Shown one piece after another: positions 11,673 through 23,649 of a stretch of DNA of 64,000 nt. The number at the start of each line of letters is the position of its first letter. Position 1 is the stretch's first letter. The notes below the pieces were generated by a model, which was given only the letters and a program-made list of their open reading frames with translations, made no database searches and had not been told where the DNA came from. The stretch covers positions 124,001 to 188,000 of the forward strand of contig NW_026251396.1 of NCBI RefSeq assembly GCF_025118155.1, written 5' to 3'. The position numbers were made by a program, and so were the translations under genes. Source of the DNA: Cokeromyces recurvatus (taxonomy: Eukaryota > Mucoromycota > Mucoromycetes > Mucorales > Mucoraceae).

Positions 11673-13260
11673 ACTCTATTTTTTTTTTATTTTTTTATTT
11701 TTTATTTTTCGGGAAAAAATAGTTATAATTGTAACTTGTATAATTCATGTGTCATTTTCTTTACTAAAATAAAAAATAAAATGAAATGAAATAAAATAAA
11801 ATAAAATAAAAAAGAGGGAGAGTAAGAGGAAAAAAAAAGCCGGGGTTTCAAAAAATGGATTACATAATCCACAGAATGGAAAAAACTGGGAAACAATTGT
11901 TTAATTTTACTTGAATTATTGGTTTCAAATACTCTTCTTTTGCTGCTTAAAATCAGTAGTAGCAGTAGTAGCAGTAGTGATAGTAGTAGTAGTAGTAGTG
12001 GTGGTGGTAATTGTAGATTTATCTCCACAGCTTTTTACTGTAAATAGCCAACCTATTCTTTTTTAAGTAATAATAAAAGAAACAACGAAGAAAAAAAAAA
12101 GTATAATTTAACTCTTAATACAAACTATTCGATATATCAACAATTGATGAATGTTAATAACTATCTTTTGTAAAAATAAACTACTATTATAATGTTATGT
12201 TCTCTTTTATTTATTTCTTCTTTTAGATGAGTAACAAGGAGACGTTATTATGGCTAATAACCAACCATTAACAACTGTCAGAACATTAACTTATTTGGTA
12301 TAGAATGGCGCCATTGGAAAAAATAATATCCCTGCTTTCTTCCTCCCTTCTCCTCATTCTTTCTTTTTGGCTTGGGTTCTGGACAATCATACGTTTTATT
12401 TCAAATAGGTTAAACCATATTCTGAAACATTCGAATTGTTCTTCCCTTCTTAATAATAAGCTTTTCTTCTTCTATTATTACTATATAATAAAGTAGAAAA
12501 GTGTGTCTATAAATATTCATATTTATATTTATATATTCAACAACATATATAAACAAGATAAAACAACAACAATAAACAAGTCTTATTTTAAGCGAGTTTA
12601 AAGGGCAAATAAAAAACAAAGAAGGTAAATTATTTGGATTCTATGATAAATAGCAGGCGTTTAAAAATATTATCCGCATAAAGAAAATCAGAAAAAAAAA
12701 AAAAAAAAGAAATGTAGGCTAAATTTGCTGACTTTTTTTTTTATATTTTATTTTATTTTATTTTCGATCAATATATTTTTTTTGCATAAATAGCTTACTT
12801 GTATCGAATCCAAAAGTAAATCTGATGAAAATACACACATGTATTCCTCTTTTCAATGTCTTTTTTTTTGAGTTAACTTCATAATACAGTGTAAATGAGT
12901 CCTGTGAATGTTGTGATAAAGGCTTGTAAAAAGAATACAATAGAGAAACAAGAAACTAGCACGCATTTTAATTTAAACTTAATTATAGTAAAAAAAAAAA
13001 AAAAAATAAGCTAACAACTTGAAAAGGGTTTCTCTCATATTCTTAGAGAAATTATGCGAATTGTCGGTGTTAATTCACTTTGTATATTATATATGCACCC
13101 AATGAGCCCTCTATTTTTTTTTTTTTTTTTTGAGCTACAAGATTCGAAAATTAACATTTCGACTTGAAAAAAAAATTCCTTATTATCTAGTATTTTTTTT
13201 TTCTTTCTTTTTTTTCTTCTTCTTCTTCTTTTCTTTTATATTATATTTTTTGAGAAAGAA
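11673..13260. other. long spacer between two bZIP genes
   Basis: About 1.6 kb without a supportable gene. It holds AAATA runs at 11763-11812, a (TAG)n-like triplet stretch at 11954-12009, a TCT-rich tract before the next start and several A/T homopolymers. Open frames here are short and of biased composition. It may include long UTR or promoter sequence of the two regulators. Confidence 0.5.
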
Positions 13261-13345
13261 ATGGGTAATAAAAATGAATTGATTTGCTTATGTAACAAGG
13301 AAGAACAGAGACTAGTTTATATTTGCTTAAAATCAAATAAATAAC

Positions 13346-13378
<33 letters not shown>

Positions 13379-14471
13379 GAAAAGTCTTTTGATTTATCGA
13401 ATAATAACGAAGAAAATATAACTTCACCACAACAATTATTAGAACAAAGCGCACTCCAATATGTTGATAATGACACTAACATGATGTTTAACCCTGATCA
13501 TTACTCAGTTACACCAGAGCAACAGAGTAATACAGACGAAATAAGATATAACAATAATTATAATAACAATAGCTCTACAATGACTTCTTCGTCTGAAATC
13601 TATCAACAACCAGAAAATATGTCTGTTTATCAAAATAATATTCATCCATTTGATGCAATCTATAATCAAAATATCTCTCCTACTTTCTCATCTCAGCAGC
13701 AGCAGCAAGAGAATCAACTTAGTTTTGGTAGATATTAGATACATATTATATATTATTATATTATTTAGAGCTGGGCTAGGTTAGACTTACTTACTTTGTT
13801 AAAAATATATGTATAAAGATCAATTCATATATAGTCAACATCGAGGAAGTTTGGATATGATTCATGAAAATAGCTTGTTTAGTTCATCACAAGAACCATC
13901 AAGTATTCAACCACCGGAACCTAAAATAACTTATCATCGTCGTCATACAGAGAGTGCGATCCCTACAAGGAAATATAATAGTAGCGGTAGAAGACAAAGG
14001 ACGCATTCCACTGGTGGAGATAATAAAAAGGAGGACATAGATGAAGAGAGTAAACGAAAACAATTTTTAGAAAGAAATAGACAGGCAGCATTAAAATGTA
14101 GACAAAGAAAGAAACAATGGCTGGCTAATTTACAAGATCGAGTCGAATTCCTTACTACGGATAATGAACAACTTCAATGTCAAGCTACTATGTTAAGAGA
14201 GGAAGTATTGAACCTAAAAACATTATTATTGGCACATAGAGATTGTAAAGTTGCACAAGCTAATGGTGTTACTATGGAAATGCTCAAAAACATTACAGCC
14301 AATAGTATGACACCTTTTACTACTACTACTACTACAAATAGTAATATGATGATTGGAAATCAAAACAATATGCCACTTACTACTACTGTTGCTCCAATGA
14401 GCGATCCTATACAACACCCACAAAAACAACAACAGCAACGATCTTTATCTCTTTCTTCATTACCACAATAA
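13261..14471 (+). CDS. Atf1/CREB-type bZIP transcription factor
   Basis: Stress-type bZIP regulator of 334 residues. The basic region and zipper, 'RKQFLERNRQAALKCRQRKK' then 'QWLANLQDRVEFLTTDNEQL', closely follow the fission-yeast Atf1 pattern, including the N-R-x-A-A-x-x-C-R signature and the later 'NLKTLLLAHRDC' segment. The first two thirds are Asn/Gln/Ser-rich and disordered, with no other domain seen. Exons: 13261-13264, 13380-13727, 13819-14471. The first coding exon is ATG plus G. This was chosen because the frame before 13382 closes at a poly-T acceptor (TTAATAG) and ATG-G/GTAATA upstream supplies the exact phase. The second acceptor is inferred from frame; the domain itself lies in one exon and is certain. 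In ascomycetes such factors act below Hog1/Sty1 kinases. Confidence 0.88.
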
Positions 14472-16106
14472 GTTTTATTTATTTAATTCTCTTTTGTTTG
14501 TCTTTTTTTTTTTTTTGAAAGAAAAAAAAAATGCCTTATATAAATAAGTGTGTATGTACATGTGTGTATGCGTGTGTTTATATGTGAATAAAATATATAT
14601 ATATATATGTGTGTATATACATGTATGTATATGTATTATAGTGATATCCACTAATATTGTTATATAAACTCATTCGAAATAGACATGCATATCATCATTT
14701 TAATAACTATTTATTATTTATAGTTTCACAATATCTGATCTCTTGCATATAGTAATCATGATTCTAATATATATGAAATAATTGTAAAATAATAATAATA
14801 ATAATAATATAAAAATACTATATATAGGGAGAGATAGAATAGAGTATAAGATATTAGATAAAGAATAAACAAAGAGATTAAAATCCAATTTAATAATGAA
14901 GAATGTATCCTGTTTCTTCTTATTCAAGAAGTTATACGGAATTTCTTTGGCTTGCCGTCTTTTTTTTTTTTTTTTTTTTTTTTCTTAAAAAAAAAATTTC
15001 TTCGTTAGATTCCTGCGTCTATCGATTTAGTTCTCTTCAAATAAGTGACATAGATCTCGATCTATCTTTCTTTATAGAATGAACGAAATGATTTTTCGAT
15101 TTGTTTATTCTTTTGTAGTTGTAATTCACTTGTTAAATTCATTAAGACACCTTCTATCCTTTTGTAGAAGAGAAGATATCCTTCAGAGTTAGTATCGTCT
15201 AACAATTATCTTTCATTTTTGATAATCATCATCTTCTTCTTCTTCACCTTTTTTCTTTGTGGGTCTATTATACTATCTGTTACGTTTTGTTTCTCTCTCT
15301 CTCTCTCTCTCTCTCTTTTATCCTATATACATGCATCACATCATTTGTGCTAATAACAAACCTTTTGTCAGCCCTGAATTTTTGATAATGAGTCAATTCT
15401 CTCAAATTTTCATCTAGTGTACAAGATTGAGAGAAAGACTGTTGTAATTGATTATCAATTAAATGACAAGGGTTCCTCCATAAACGTTCAATATATCAAG
15501 AATAGAGTACACTTGTAGCCTGTGTAGAAATAAATAAATAAAATAGATATATAATAATAAATAAACGAAAAAGGACATTATCATTTATTTGAAAAAAAAA
15601 ATTAACATAATAGTCATCAGATGTATTACTAAAGATATTAGTTCTTCGTTACTTAACTAATAGAAAAATAAAAATAATATTCATCTAGCTTGTAAGACTT
15701 AGCTTATACAATATACATATAAATATATCTTGTCATATATACACACATCATGAGTTGGTATTTCTGTTTTTAGTAAATGAAAAGAAAAACATTCATGTAA
15801 AAGAGGTAATAATATGTATGTCGGGCATACAGAGAATGACTATATATACATATTTTATATAAAGCAACAATAAGGTTTTATGCCTTATTCATCATTTGCT
15901 TTGGTATATCATTGTGTCTATATATATTTATACATGATGTTAATAATAAAAGGATTTATTAAAGAATATACATCTATTTTTATATTATATAATATAATGC
16001 ACTTTATTCTCTATGTAAATTACAAACATACTACTCATAATTCTATAAGCCATAAAATATAACAGTTTGCTCTATACGTGTGTGTGATATAATTCTTTCT
16101 TTCTTT
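14472..16106. other. spacer holding a probable decayed gene
   Basis: Contains (TA)/(TG) repeats around 14550-14640, a T tract at 14961-14983 and a (CT)n microsatellite at about 15291-15316. Apart from the coding-like patches listed separately at 15062-15495, nothing supportable was found. Several short open frames near 15880-16060 are AT-biased and not convincing. Confidence 0.45.
15062..15495 (-). pseudogene. decayed coding sequence, possibly a ubiquitin-specific protease end
   Basis: Two patches on the minus strand read like real protein. The 5' patch (15363-15491) gives 'ERLWRNPCHLIDNQLQQSF' and 'TLDENLRELTHYQKFRADK' and ends at a possible GT donor. The 3' patch (15062-15198) starts after a TTAG acceptor and gives 'DTNSEGYLLFYKRIEG', then a Lys/Gln-rich tail to a stop. 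'(S)xGYLLFYKR' resembles the last strand of USP-family deubiquitinases (A-Y-x-L-F-Y-x-R). Between them lie a (GA)n run and stops in every frame, and the frame upstream of the first patch also breaks. Either this is a pseudogene or a gene whose intron structure I could not solve. The USP link rests on one short motif. Confidence 0.3.
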
Positions 16107-17143
16107 TTAATGATAATAAAAGGGTTGTGTTAATACAGTAGGATATATGGCACTGGCATTATACTGTTTATTAGGATAGATGGTCCTAGATGAACCATTT
16201 GCGGTATGATAAATTGGATGTGAAAGTATAGTATGATAATGTTGAGCTGATGGAAGACAATGCAAACTATTATCTCCCTGAATTGAATAAGGATATATTT
16301 CGGTAGGTAATCCATAAAAACTATTGTAAATGTTATAATTAACAATTGGATCTGATGAACGATTTGTTTCTTCAATAGCCGTATCGCATGTAGCATTAGG
16401 AGATGAATATACAATGGGTGTATAGCCTAATCGAGACTTGGACTGTATAGTTGGACTACAAAAGGAAAAGGTACTAAAATCTGAATCACGGTCCAACTCG
16501 GTAGAAAGATCACGAAATCGAGAAGAAGAAGAAGATGACGACAACGACGAAGACGAAGACGAAGGGTCCGGGCTAGAAGATAAAGTGGCTCTTGTAGTCA
16601 TGGGAGTAATGACATGTTTATTTTCAAAAGGTGTATTATATACTTCTCTTTCATAAATAGATACACTTTTTTCTCGAGAAGTTTCAGTGGAAGTAGAAGT
16701 CATGTCGTTTTCATAAAGTTCTAATAGCTTTTTCTTATTATCAAAGTCTTGAGCATAAAAGTTATCGTTAGAACGCTTTCGATAAGCTCTCTTTTTTCCT
16801 ACTCTCTTTTTTGGAGCAAACTTATAATCAGGATATCTATTGAATAACAAAAAAATGTAAGAAGAAAAATAAGAAGAGAAAATGTTCATCTTTATACTTA
16901 CAATTTCTTGTGTTCTAATTTAATTTTATCGGCTTCAAAAATATAATGTTGTTTTTCTTTTTCTGATAATTCTTTCCACCATTTCGAAACAATCTTTGAT
17001 ATATCTCGATGATTTGCTCCTGGACATTTATCAGCAATTTCGCGTTGCTTTTCTAAACGAAAGATCATGAAGCTATTCATTGGACGTGGAATTTTTGTAG
17101 AAGTATTTTTAATAGTGGTAAAATGTTTTGTTAATGCAAACAT
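16107..17143 (-). CDS. HMG-box transcription factor (MAT/SOX-like)
   Basis: Sequence-specific HMG-box protein of 323 residues from two exons (16902-17143, 16107-16836). The box begins at about residue 18 with 'KIPRPMNSFMIFRLEKQ', continues 'GANHRDISKIVSKWWKELS' and ends 'ADKIKLEHKKLYPDYKFAPK', followed by two basic clusters that look like nuclear localisation signals. This single-box, PRPMNSF-type sequence belongs to the MATA/SOX group that includes fungal mating-type HMG proteins, not the HMGB type. A Ser/Asp-rich stretch (about residues 140-190) and a Tyr/Pro/Ser-rich C-terminus lack known domains. Mucoromycota SexM/SexP are HMG proteins of similar size, but the phylum has many HMG paralogs, so a sex-determining role is only a hypothesis. 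The transporter/helicase pair discussed in the findings lies about 21 kb away. Confidence 0.88.
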
Positions 17144-19353
17144 GATAATAATATATGTGTATATAAAAAAATAAAAAAAAAAATGACAGTTGATATCTTG
17201 TATTATATAAGAACACGCAAAAAAAAAAAAAAAAAAAAAAAAAAAATAATAATAATAATAAAAGAGATATAATATACCTATTGATATATTTGTATCATGT
17301 TTATATAGTACTGAGTGCTTGTTACATTTCTTTATAATTCCTATATATTACATGCATCAACTTATATTTTACCAAATAATATCCTTTTTTTTTTATTACG
17401 GTACAATTTAATTTCATTGTTTATAACATATATTTTATTATTCGAACAAAGGCCAAAAAAAAAGAAAAAAAAAAAGATCACAGACAGTAACCTATGCATA
17501 TAACAAGAATACTCTAATAATGTCCCTGCATATATTATATCATAGCAATATTATATGTCTATTTTTATTTTTTTATTTTTTTAATATTCAAACAAAAATA
17601 GTTTTAATTATATCTTTATTTAACTTTTAATATATTATTGTTCAAAGCAGAGCCTATATTATAGTGTGAGGTTTCAATATATAATCTTCTAATGTATAGT
17701 ATATTTTAATACTCATGTTTCTTTTATATGTAGTCTTTCTATTAAAGAAGAAAAAAAAATCTTATTTGCAAGCAGCATGTATATATATGCATTATAAGCC
17801 AGTGCATATATCTTTATGTCTCCTTAATGTAACTGGTTTTCTTTGTTTCTCGGCTTTAAAAAAAATAAATAAATAAATAAATAAATCTCCATTTACGGAA
17901 TGAAAGGAGAACTATTGAACAATCATTTTTATTTACAGATCAGTGTTTTTATCCTATATCATGTTGTTGGGAGAAAGGGAGTGGGATGTTTTGAGGCTTT
18001 ACTTTCATTTGGCACGTAACTTTTAGCTTGTCACATTTTGAAGTACTCTAAGCACTTCTGTAAGAAAAAAAAAAAAAAAGAAAAAAAAATACGCCTAGTG
18101 TATAGAAACTAAAAGAATAGACAACGGGAGGTTGGGGAAGGTTCTTTTATTATTATTAATATTATTTAAACAGTCATTTAAACGCGATGCAATATGTTTA
18201 ATTAAAATCATGATAGTTGCAAGCTTTGATAATTTGTGTTTGCAAAAGTATATAATGGCTTTTTAACGACTGACAAAAAAAAATACCTCTACGGGGGGGA
18301 AGGAATCAATTTAGATGAATAAGGAGGCAAATAGATGCAATTATAGTCTCTCTTCTCGATAAGTTGTTTTATATTAATTTGTTTATGAACGAAAATAACG
18401 TCTATTTAGCTTATAACTTGCCCAATTATCTTGGAGATATTGCCTTTCACTCACGCCTAAATTACTTGTCTTTTTTGGTGTATATGTTCCCTTTATGAAC
18501 ACTAATGATTTCCCTTATATCCAATATAATAGCCTGATATTTTCAAAAAATAAAAAAAATAAAAATAAAAATTCGAAGGTATTGAGATAATTAATCCACC
18601 ATTACAACAACTCAATCTTCAAAAATATGAATTTCCTGGGAGGAATTTTTTTTTTAAAACCTTCTGTTAGTACCCACTGTCTTTATTAAACTTACATCTC
18701 TACTATTAACTCTACACAGTATATAGTGTCTTTAAATGATTGTACATAATGGATCATTTGACTTACAGTCCCTATAGTGTAGGACCCAAAGAAAATCGGT
18801 TTACAGAAGAGTGTTTTGAGGCTTGTTGTATAACCTTTTTATAAAGGATGAAAGGACAAAGATAAAGGTGAAGATAGCATATTCTGTCGAGTATTTATAA
18901 TGATAGGTTTGTACTGATGACCTTGTTTTCAACTCTCAAGATACTTCTTTTATTGTATCATATCATTGACTATACTTTCACAATAGGACTCATTAGAATT
19001 CACAACTAGAATGATGGCCATCCAGCTTTTAATACATTTAATGTAACTGGTAGTTGGAACAAGGAGCTGACAGTTTTCTAAACAAAAAAATATTATTATG
19101 TAAAAAGTGAGCCATTGACAGAATGTATGAATAATAATCTTTTGTTTCATTTACTACTATTTGCTGTGATCGACACTAGTTTTACTACTACTACTACTAC
19201 TACTATAACGGCATTTTAAATTTGAACATACCATAAAAGGAAATACACAAATCTAGTATACATATAAAAAAAAACCAGGCCCTCCCTCCACCTTTTTTTT
19301 TTAAACAAATTCAAAAAAAAAAAAGAAAAGAAAAAAAAGAAAGAAAGAGAGAG
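17144..19353. other. 2.2 kb spacer, no gene identified
   Basis: Contains long A runs (17220-17246, 18064-18079) and an AAAT repeat near 17866-17885. The stretch 18751-19010 on the plus strand has broken coding-like pieces ('MDHLTYSPYSVGPKENRF' and 'YNDRFVLMTLFSTLKILL') interrupted by stops. This could be a decayed element, but no family is recognisable. Confidence 0.4.
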
Positions 19354-19836
19354 ATGTCATTACGAACAAATATATTAAATCTTTCTAATAAATTCACATC
19401 TATGCACTGGATGCGTCAAATATCAACAATACACACCTTTAAGAAAGTAAGACATACGTTTAAAGAAGACACCACCTTCGCATTACCTAGTGTATTAGCG
19501 AATGAGGCTCCATCGGAAGCTGACAATCCTCCTCCTAGTGCTTATTCAGGTAGATCGATTGGACCTGTTTCAAATCCCATTATAGCTTATAAACGTCTAG
19601 GCTCCATCCTACATCAAAATAATGTTCGTAAAGAGTTACGTGCAAATAGATATTATGAAAAGCCTAATGTCGCAAGAAGAAGAAAGAATATTGAACGAAA
19701 CCGTAAATTATTTGGAGCTATGGTAGGAAAGAAGGTTGCACTTATTATGCAAATGAAGAATAGGTAATTATCCATGGACTTTCATTTTAGTATTTGACTA
19801 ATTAAAGTTACTTTTTATTATTATAGAGGCATTTAA
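19354..19836 (+). CDS. MRP21: mitochondrial small ribosomal subunit protein bS21m
   Basis: Component of the mitochondrial ribosome small subunit. The N-terminus, Ser/Thr/Arg-rich without acidic residues, looks like a mitochondrial presequence. The C-terminal half holds the bS21 core: 'AYKRLGSILHQNNVRKEL', then 'RYYEKPNVARRRKNIERNR'. The main open frame stops at 19767 (137 residues). Alternatively a GTAATT donor at 19764 and a TTATAG acceptor at 19826 define a small intron and a last exon 19827-19836, replacing the Arg-stop end with Arg-Gly-Ile-stop. I favour the spliced form slightly because bS21m proteins often end just after a basic-Gly pair, but the two forms differ by only two residues. 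Confidence 0.88.
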
Positions 19837-20000
19837 TGATCGTATAATTATTAGATAATAAAGTAGTTTTTTTTTTTTTTTTTTTTTTTGGTCATTTGTT
19901 GTTTAAATATACAATTTTTTTTTATCCATCTTCTTTTATGACATAAACATAGTACTACTACTACTACAACTAAAAATGGAAGGTGATAAGTAAATACAAT

Positions 20001-21260
20001 TTAATAACCTAATCCTAGATTAGTGGGTGCTCTAATATTTTCCATTCTACATAAATCACGAACAATAAAGTGCCATGCATCCTGCTCTAAACCAACACGA
20101 CGACCATATTCCCATAATTTTTGTCGCTTATATTCATATGTCTTTTCATCAATTCCTTTTAGGATCTCGTCTAATCGATGCACTTCATCACGACGAACAC
20201 GAACAATGAATGAATCCCAGTCAACATCAAATTCAAAGGGTTCAATGATGCCATCGGCAATAACAACAGGGACAACGCCAAATGCCATAAATTCCCAAAT
20301 TCGAGTTGTATCCAAAGTCCAACCCATAGGACTTAATCCATATTTGGCTCGACTTAATTTCCCTAGATATTCTTGATCAGCAATCACTTGACCAATTTCA
20401 TAATCAGGATAATGTGCAAAATATTGAAATATCAAGGAACGAATGCCGTTTGAATATTCATCTTCTGGTTTAACATCGGGACAACATCCCTGAAAGAGCA
20501 CAAAGATGTCTCTTTTACCTGATTTGGGGTGACCGTCCTGAGTCAAGTAATCTAAAGGATTCACATGTAAATGATGAATCATGCGAGTTGCAGAAGGAAT
20601 GACAATATCTCGATGATAACGATGACGATGCATCCATTTTTCTCTTTTATCACCCACTGTTTTCAAGAAAATAGCAGGTTGAAAACGATGATTATTTTTG
20701 TAATAAGTAAAAGTCTGATCCATGGGATGGATCATGATGTGGTTTTTACCACCTGATTGATTCCAATAAGGATAATCGTGAATAACCATGTCCATCATAG
20801 GATCTACATAAATACTATCCACATCACAACGTTCATCCCATTTCCAATTGTGCTGAGCCCAACAATTATAAAGATAGCAGGCACCAAAGAAAGGAATAAA
20901 ATAAAAATCAGCTTCATCCGGCTTTTCGGTTACATAATATTTATAAAAGGGACTTGAGGGATCAGTAAGTTGATTATGAAGAATGATTTCGGAATTATAA
21001 TTTGATTCATGACATCTCCCTTCTTGAACTTCCTTTGGAACTTGGAATGTATCTGGTACTTTATAGACATAAATCTTTGGTTGACAAACAGTTTGTTCTA
21101 AAGGAGTTGGCCAATATGAAGGTAAGTCTCTAATAGGAAGTGGTGGTGCAGATAATACCGATGTTGACTTTAATGTAAATACTATACAAGTAAGCAATAA
21201 TACAGTAGTTCCAGTTAATAAAAGAATCCATCTTTTATTAAATCTTAGAACTGTTGTCAT
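20001..21260 (-). CDS. exostosin-family glycosyltransferase (GT47-like), type II membrane protein
   Basis: Predicted Golgi/ER glycosyltransferase of 419 residues in one exon. An N-terminal cytoplasmic stub and one membrane anchor ('WILLLTGTTVLLLTCIVF') precede a lumenal catalytic region. The exostosin fold is recognisable from 'KIYVYKVPDTF', 'DEADFYFIPFFGACYLY', 'LFQGCCPD' and the conserved donor-binding end 'AKYGLSPMGWTLDTTRIWEFMAFGVVPVV'-type segment. The start at 21260 was chosen because it is the first ATG in frame; open frame runs on upstream to a TTG only. 'TTATTGCAG' lies immediately before this ATG and would serve as a splice acceptor, so a 5' UTR intron is possible. The sugar and acceptor are unknown; Mucoromycota walls contain glucuronans and fucose-rich polymers, which GT47 enzymes could help build. 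Confidence 0.85.
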   Translation of the reverse strand: MTTVLRFNKRWILLLTGTTVLLLTCIVFTLKSTSVLSAPPLPIRDLPSYWPTPLEQTVCQPKIYVYKVPDTFQVPKEVQEGRCHESNYNSEIILHNQLTDPSSPFYKYYVTEKPDEADFYFIPFFGACYLYNCWAQHNWKWDERCDVDSIYVDPMMDMVIHDYPYWNQSGGKNHIMIHPMDQTFTYYKNNHRFQPAIFLKTVGDKREKWMHRHRYHRDIVIPSATRMIHHLHVNPLDYLTQDGHPKSGKRDIFVLFQGCCPDVKPEDEYSNGIRSLIFQYFAHYPDYEIGQVIADQEYLGKLSRAKYGLSPMGWTLDTTRIWEFMAFGVVPVVIADGIIEPFEFDVDWDSFIVRVRRDEVHRLDEILKGIDEKTYEYKRQKLWEYGRRVGLEQDAWHFIVRDLCRMENIRAPTNLGLGY

Positions 21261-21692
21261 CTGCAATAATGTAATGGTAATAGAGGACAAAAAAAAAAAA
21301 AAGTTTTGTAATAGCTTTAATCTAATATTCGAAAAAAAAAAATATTCAAATTTGATTGGCTATTCTATTAATTTATTGACATTCTTGACAATTTAGAATG
21401 AAAAGATGATTATTATTTCATATAAAAAAAACAACTTTAAATCCCCTTTCTTTCTTTCTTTCTTTCTCTCTTTTTATATAAATATTTACTTATATGTTTA
21501 TATGAATAATAAGTCTTGGAGTTACATGTTTAATGAATATTTGAAGTAGTAAAGAAAAGGTGTTACAAATTTTACAAAAAAAAAAAAAAGCCCAAAATTG
21601 CGGAGATGAAGAAGTTGTTAAATTCACTCGCCATCTTTTTTTTTTTTCTTTCCCCAGGTTTTTCTTTTTTTTTATTATTTTAATTCAAGAAT

Positions 21693-22679
21693 ATGTTGGC
21701 TTCAATTACTTCACGCATTGCTATTCAAGTAACTCAAGACATAAACAGAGTTGTATATAAAATCTGATTTCTAATGTTTTCTTTTCTTTTTCCTCATTTC
21801 ATTAGACGTCATCTACTTTTATCAAACGCTTCTATGCTACAGGAGCAGCAGGTGCTAGTGTACTTTTACTTGTTGAACATAAAGATGGCGCCATTGGTGG
21901 TGCTACGTTGAATGCGTTAACAGCTGCTACCAAGTTAGGCGGATCAGTCACAGCTCTTGTTGCTGGTGATGCGCCTGAAGGTATTGCAAACCAAGTAGCC
22001 AAATTAGCAGGTGTCTCTAAAGTCTTGACAGCTAAAGATGCAGCCTATGCCAATTTTTTACCTGAAAATATGGCACCCCTTTTGGTTACCACACAAGCTC
22101 AATTTGGATTTACACATTTGGTTGCTGGTCATACTGCAGTTGGTAAAAACATTTTACCCCGTGCTGCAGCATTGATGGATGTAGCAGCTATTTCTGATAT
22201 TACTGGTATTGAAAGTGAAGATACCTTTGTTCGACCTATTTATGCTGGTAAATAATGTGTTGTTATTGTACTAAGCTCTACTCTTTTTTTTTAATTTCTT
22301 TCTTTCTTTTATTTATTTATTTTTTTTTGTTATTATTATTAGGTAATGCTATTGCAACTGTTAAATCAAATGATAAAGTAAAAGTTCTTACAGTTCGTGG
22401 CACTGCATTTGAGGCAGCTAATTCTAAAGAAGATAGTTCCCCTGAAGAAGTTGCACCTAATGCTGATAAACCTGAATTAACTCAATGGTTAGGTGAGGAG
22501 ATTCAAAAGAGTGATAGACCTGATCTTGGTTCTGCTAAACGTGTTATTAGTGGTGGACGTGGTATGAAGAATGGTGAAAATTTCAAATTATTATATGATT
22601 TAGCTGATAAAATGGATGCAGCAGGTAAAAGAATTGTTTATTTATTTATTTTTTTCACATGCTCATTAATTGAGTACGA

Positions 22680-22742
<63 letters not shown>

Positions 22743-23131
22743 CCCTCCCCAAACTTTAGTGGGCGCTTCTCGTGCTGCTGTTGATGCTGGCTTTGTTGAT
22801 AATTCATTACAAGTAGGCCAAACTGGTAAAATTGTCGCACCTGGTAAGTAATCCCTCTTTCATGTGTGTATAATATAATTAACCTTGTTTAATAGAACTC
22901 TATGTTGCTGTTGGTAAGTGATGATGATAAATTTGATTGCGTGGGAAATTTAAATTTCCTTTTTTAGGTATTTCTGGAGCTATTCAACATCTTGCTGGTA
23001 TGAAGGATTCCAAGACAATCGTAGCTATTAATAAGGATGCTGATGCACCCATTTTCCAAGTTGCTGATTATGGTCTTGTTGATGACTTATTCAAAGTTAT
23101 TCCTGAAATGACTGAAAAGATTAGCAAATAA
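21693..23131 (+). CDS. ETFA: electron transfer flavoprotein subunit alpha
   Basis: FAD-binding subunit of mitochondrial ETF, which passes electrons from acyl-CoA and other dehydrogenases to ETF-ubiquinone oxidoreductase. Six exons: 21693-21728, 21806-22247, 22343-22624, 22760-22843, 22896-22913, 22968-23131, giving 341 residues. The first 24 residues ('[20 protein letters not shown]') form a mitochondrial presequence. The FAD domain shows '[14 protein letters not shown]', '[23 protein letters not shown]', '[18 protein letters not shown]' and '[19 protein letters not shown]'. Exon 5 is only 18 bases long (E-L-Y-V-A-V plus flanking bases) yet lies inside the most conserved motif, so it must be spliced in. 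The intron after exon 3 holds a 57-base A tract. Candidate poly(A) signal AATAAA lies just downstream. Confidence 0.96.
22682..22738 (+). repeat. 57-bp poly(A) tract in ETFA intron
   Basis: Uninterrupted A run, on the sense strand of the gene, followed by a C/T-rich acceptor region. It may be collapsed or expanded in assembly. Confidence 0.9.
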
Positions 23132-23649
23132 TAGAGAATCGTATTTATTGCAGCTGTTATTAATAAAATAAAGAAAAAAAAATGTCATAGATAAAAAATG
23201 ACACAAGCAAGTTTATTCACTTAAAAAAAAAAAGCTATAATAACCTTTCCCTATTATCCTTGATTCGATATCACTTTAAAGGGAAGTTGTCCTTTATAAT
23301 ATAACTGTATATGTTTATTAATATAGGTGTAATTCTACTTTACAAATACAATCTAATTGGGAGTAGGTTATAACAAAAGATATTAGTAACAAGTGATACG
23401 TGTTTTTTTTAAAAAAAAAAGAATAATAATAATAGTAGGGCTGTAGTGCTACTGTATAAACTTTTTTTTTTTTTTTGGAATGTCCAGACCTTTTTTTTTG
23501 TTCTTACTATTACTATTTTAGGTAAAATGGGATTTTTTTTTGCCAAAAATAGTGAAAATCCTAACATTCCGTCTTTTTTTTTTTTTTTTTAACCCCATAC
23601 TTTTAATAATTATTATTATTTAAAAAAAATAAACGGGCAAAACCAACAG
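23132..23649. other. short spacer with multiple homopolymers
   Basis: Holds the presumed 3' end of ETFA (AATAAAATAAAG near 23162) and several T runs of 10-18 bases. No gene seen. Confidence 0.5.

Noticed and set aside
21261..21290. Upstream extension of the exostosin gene to a TTG
   Set aside because: No ATG in the extension; the TTATTGCAG just before the real ATG looks like a splice acceptor of a 5' UTR intron.
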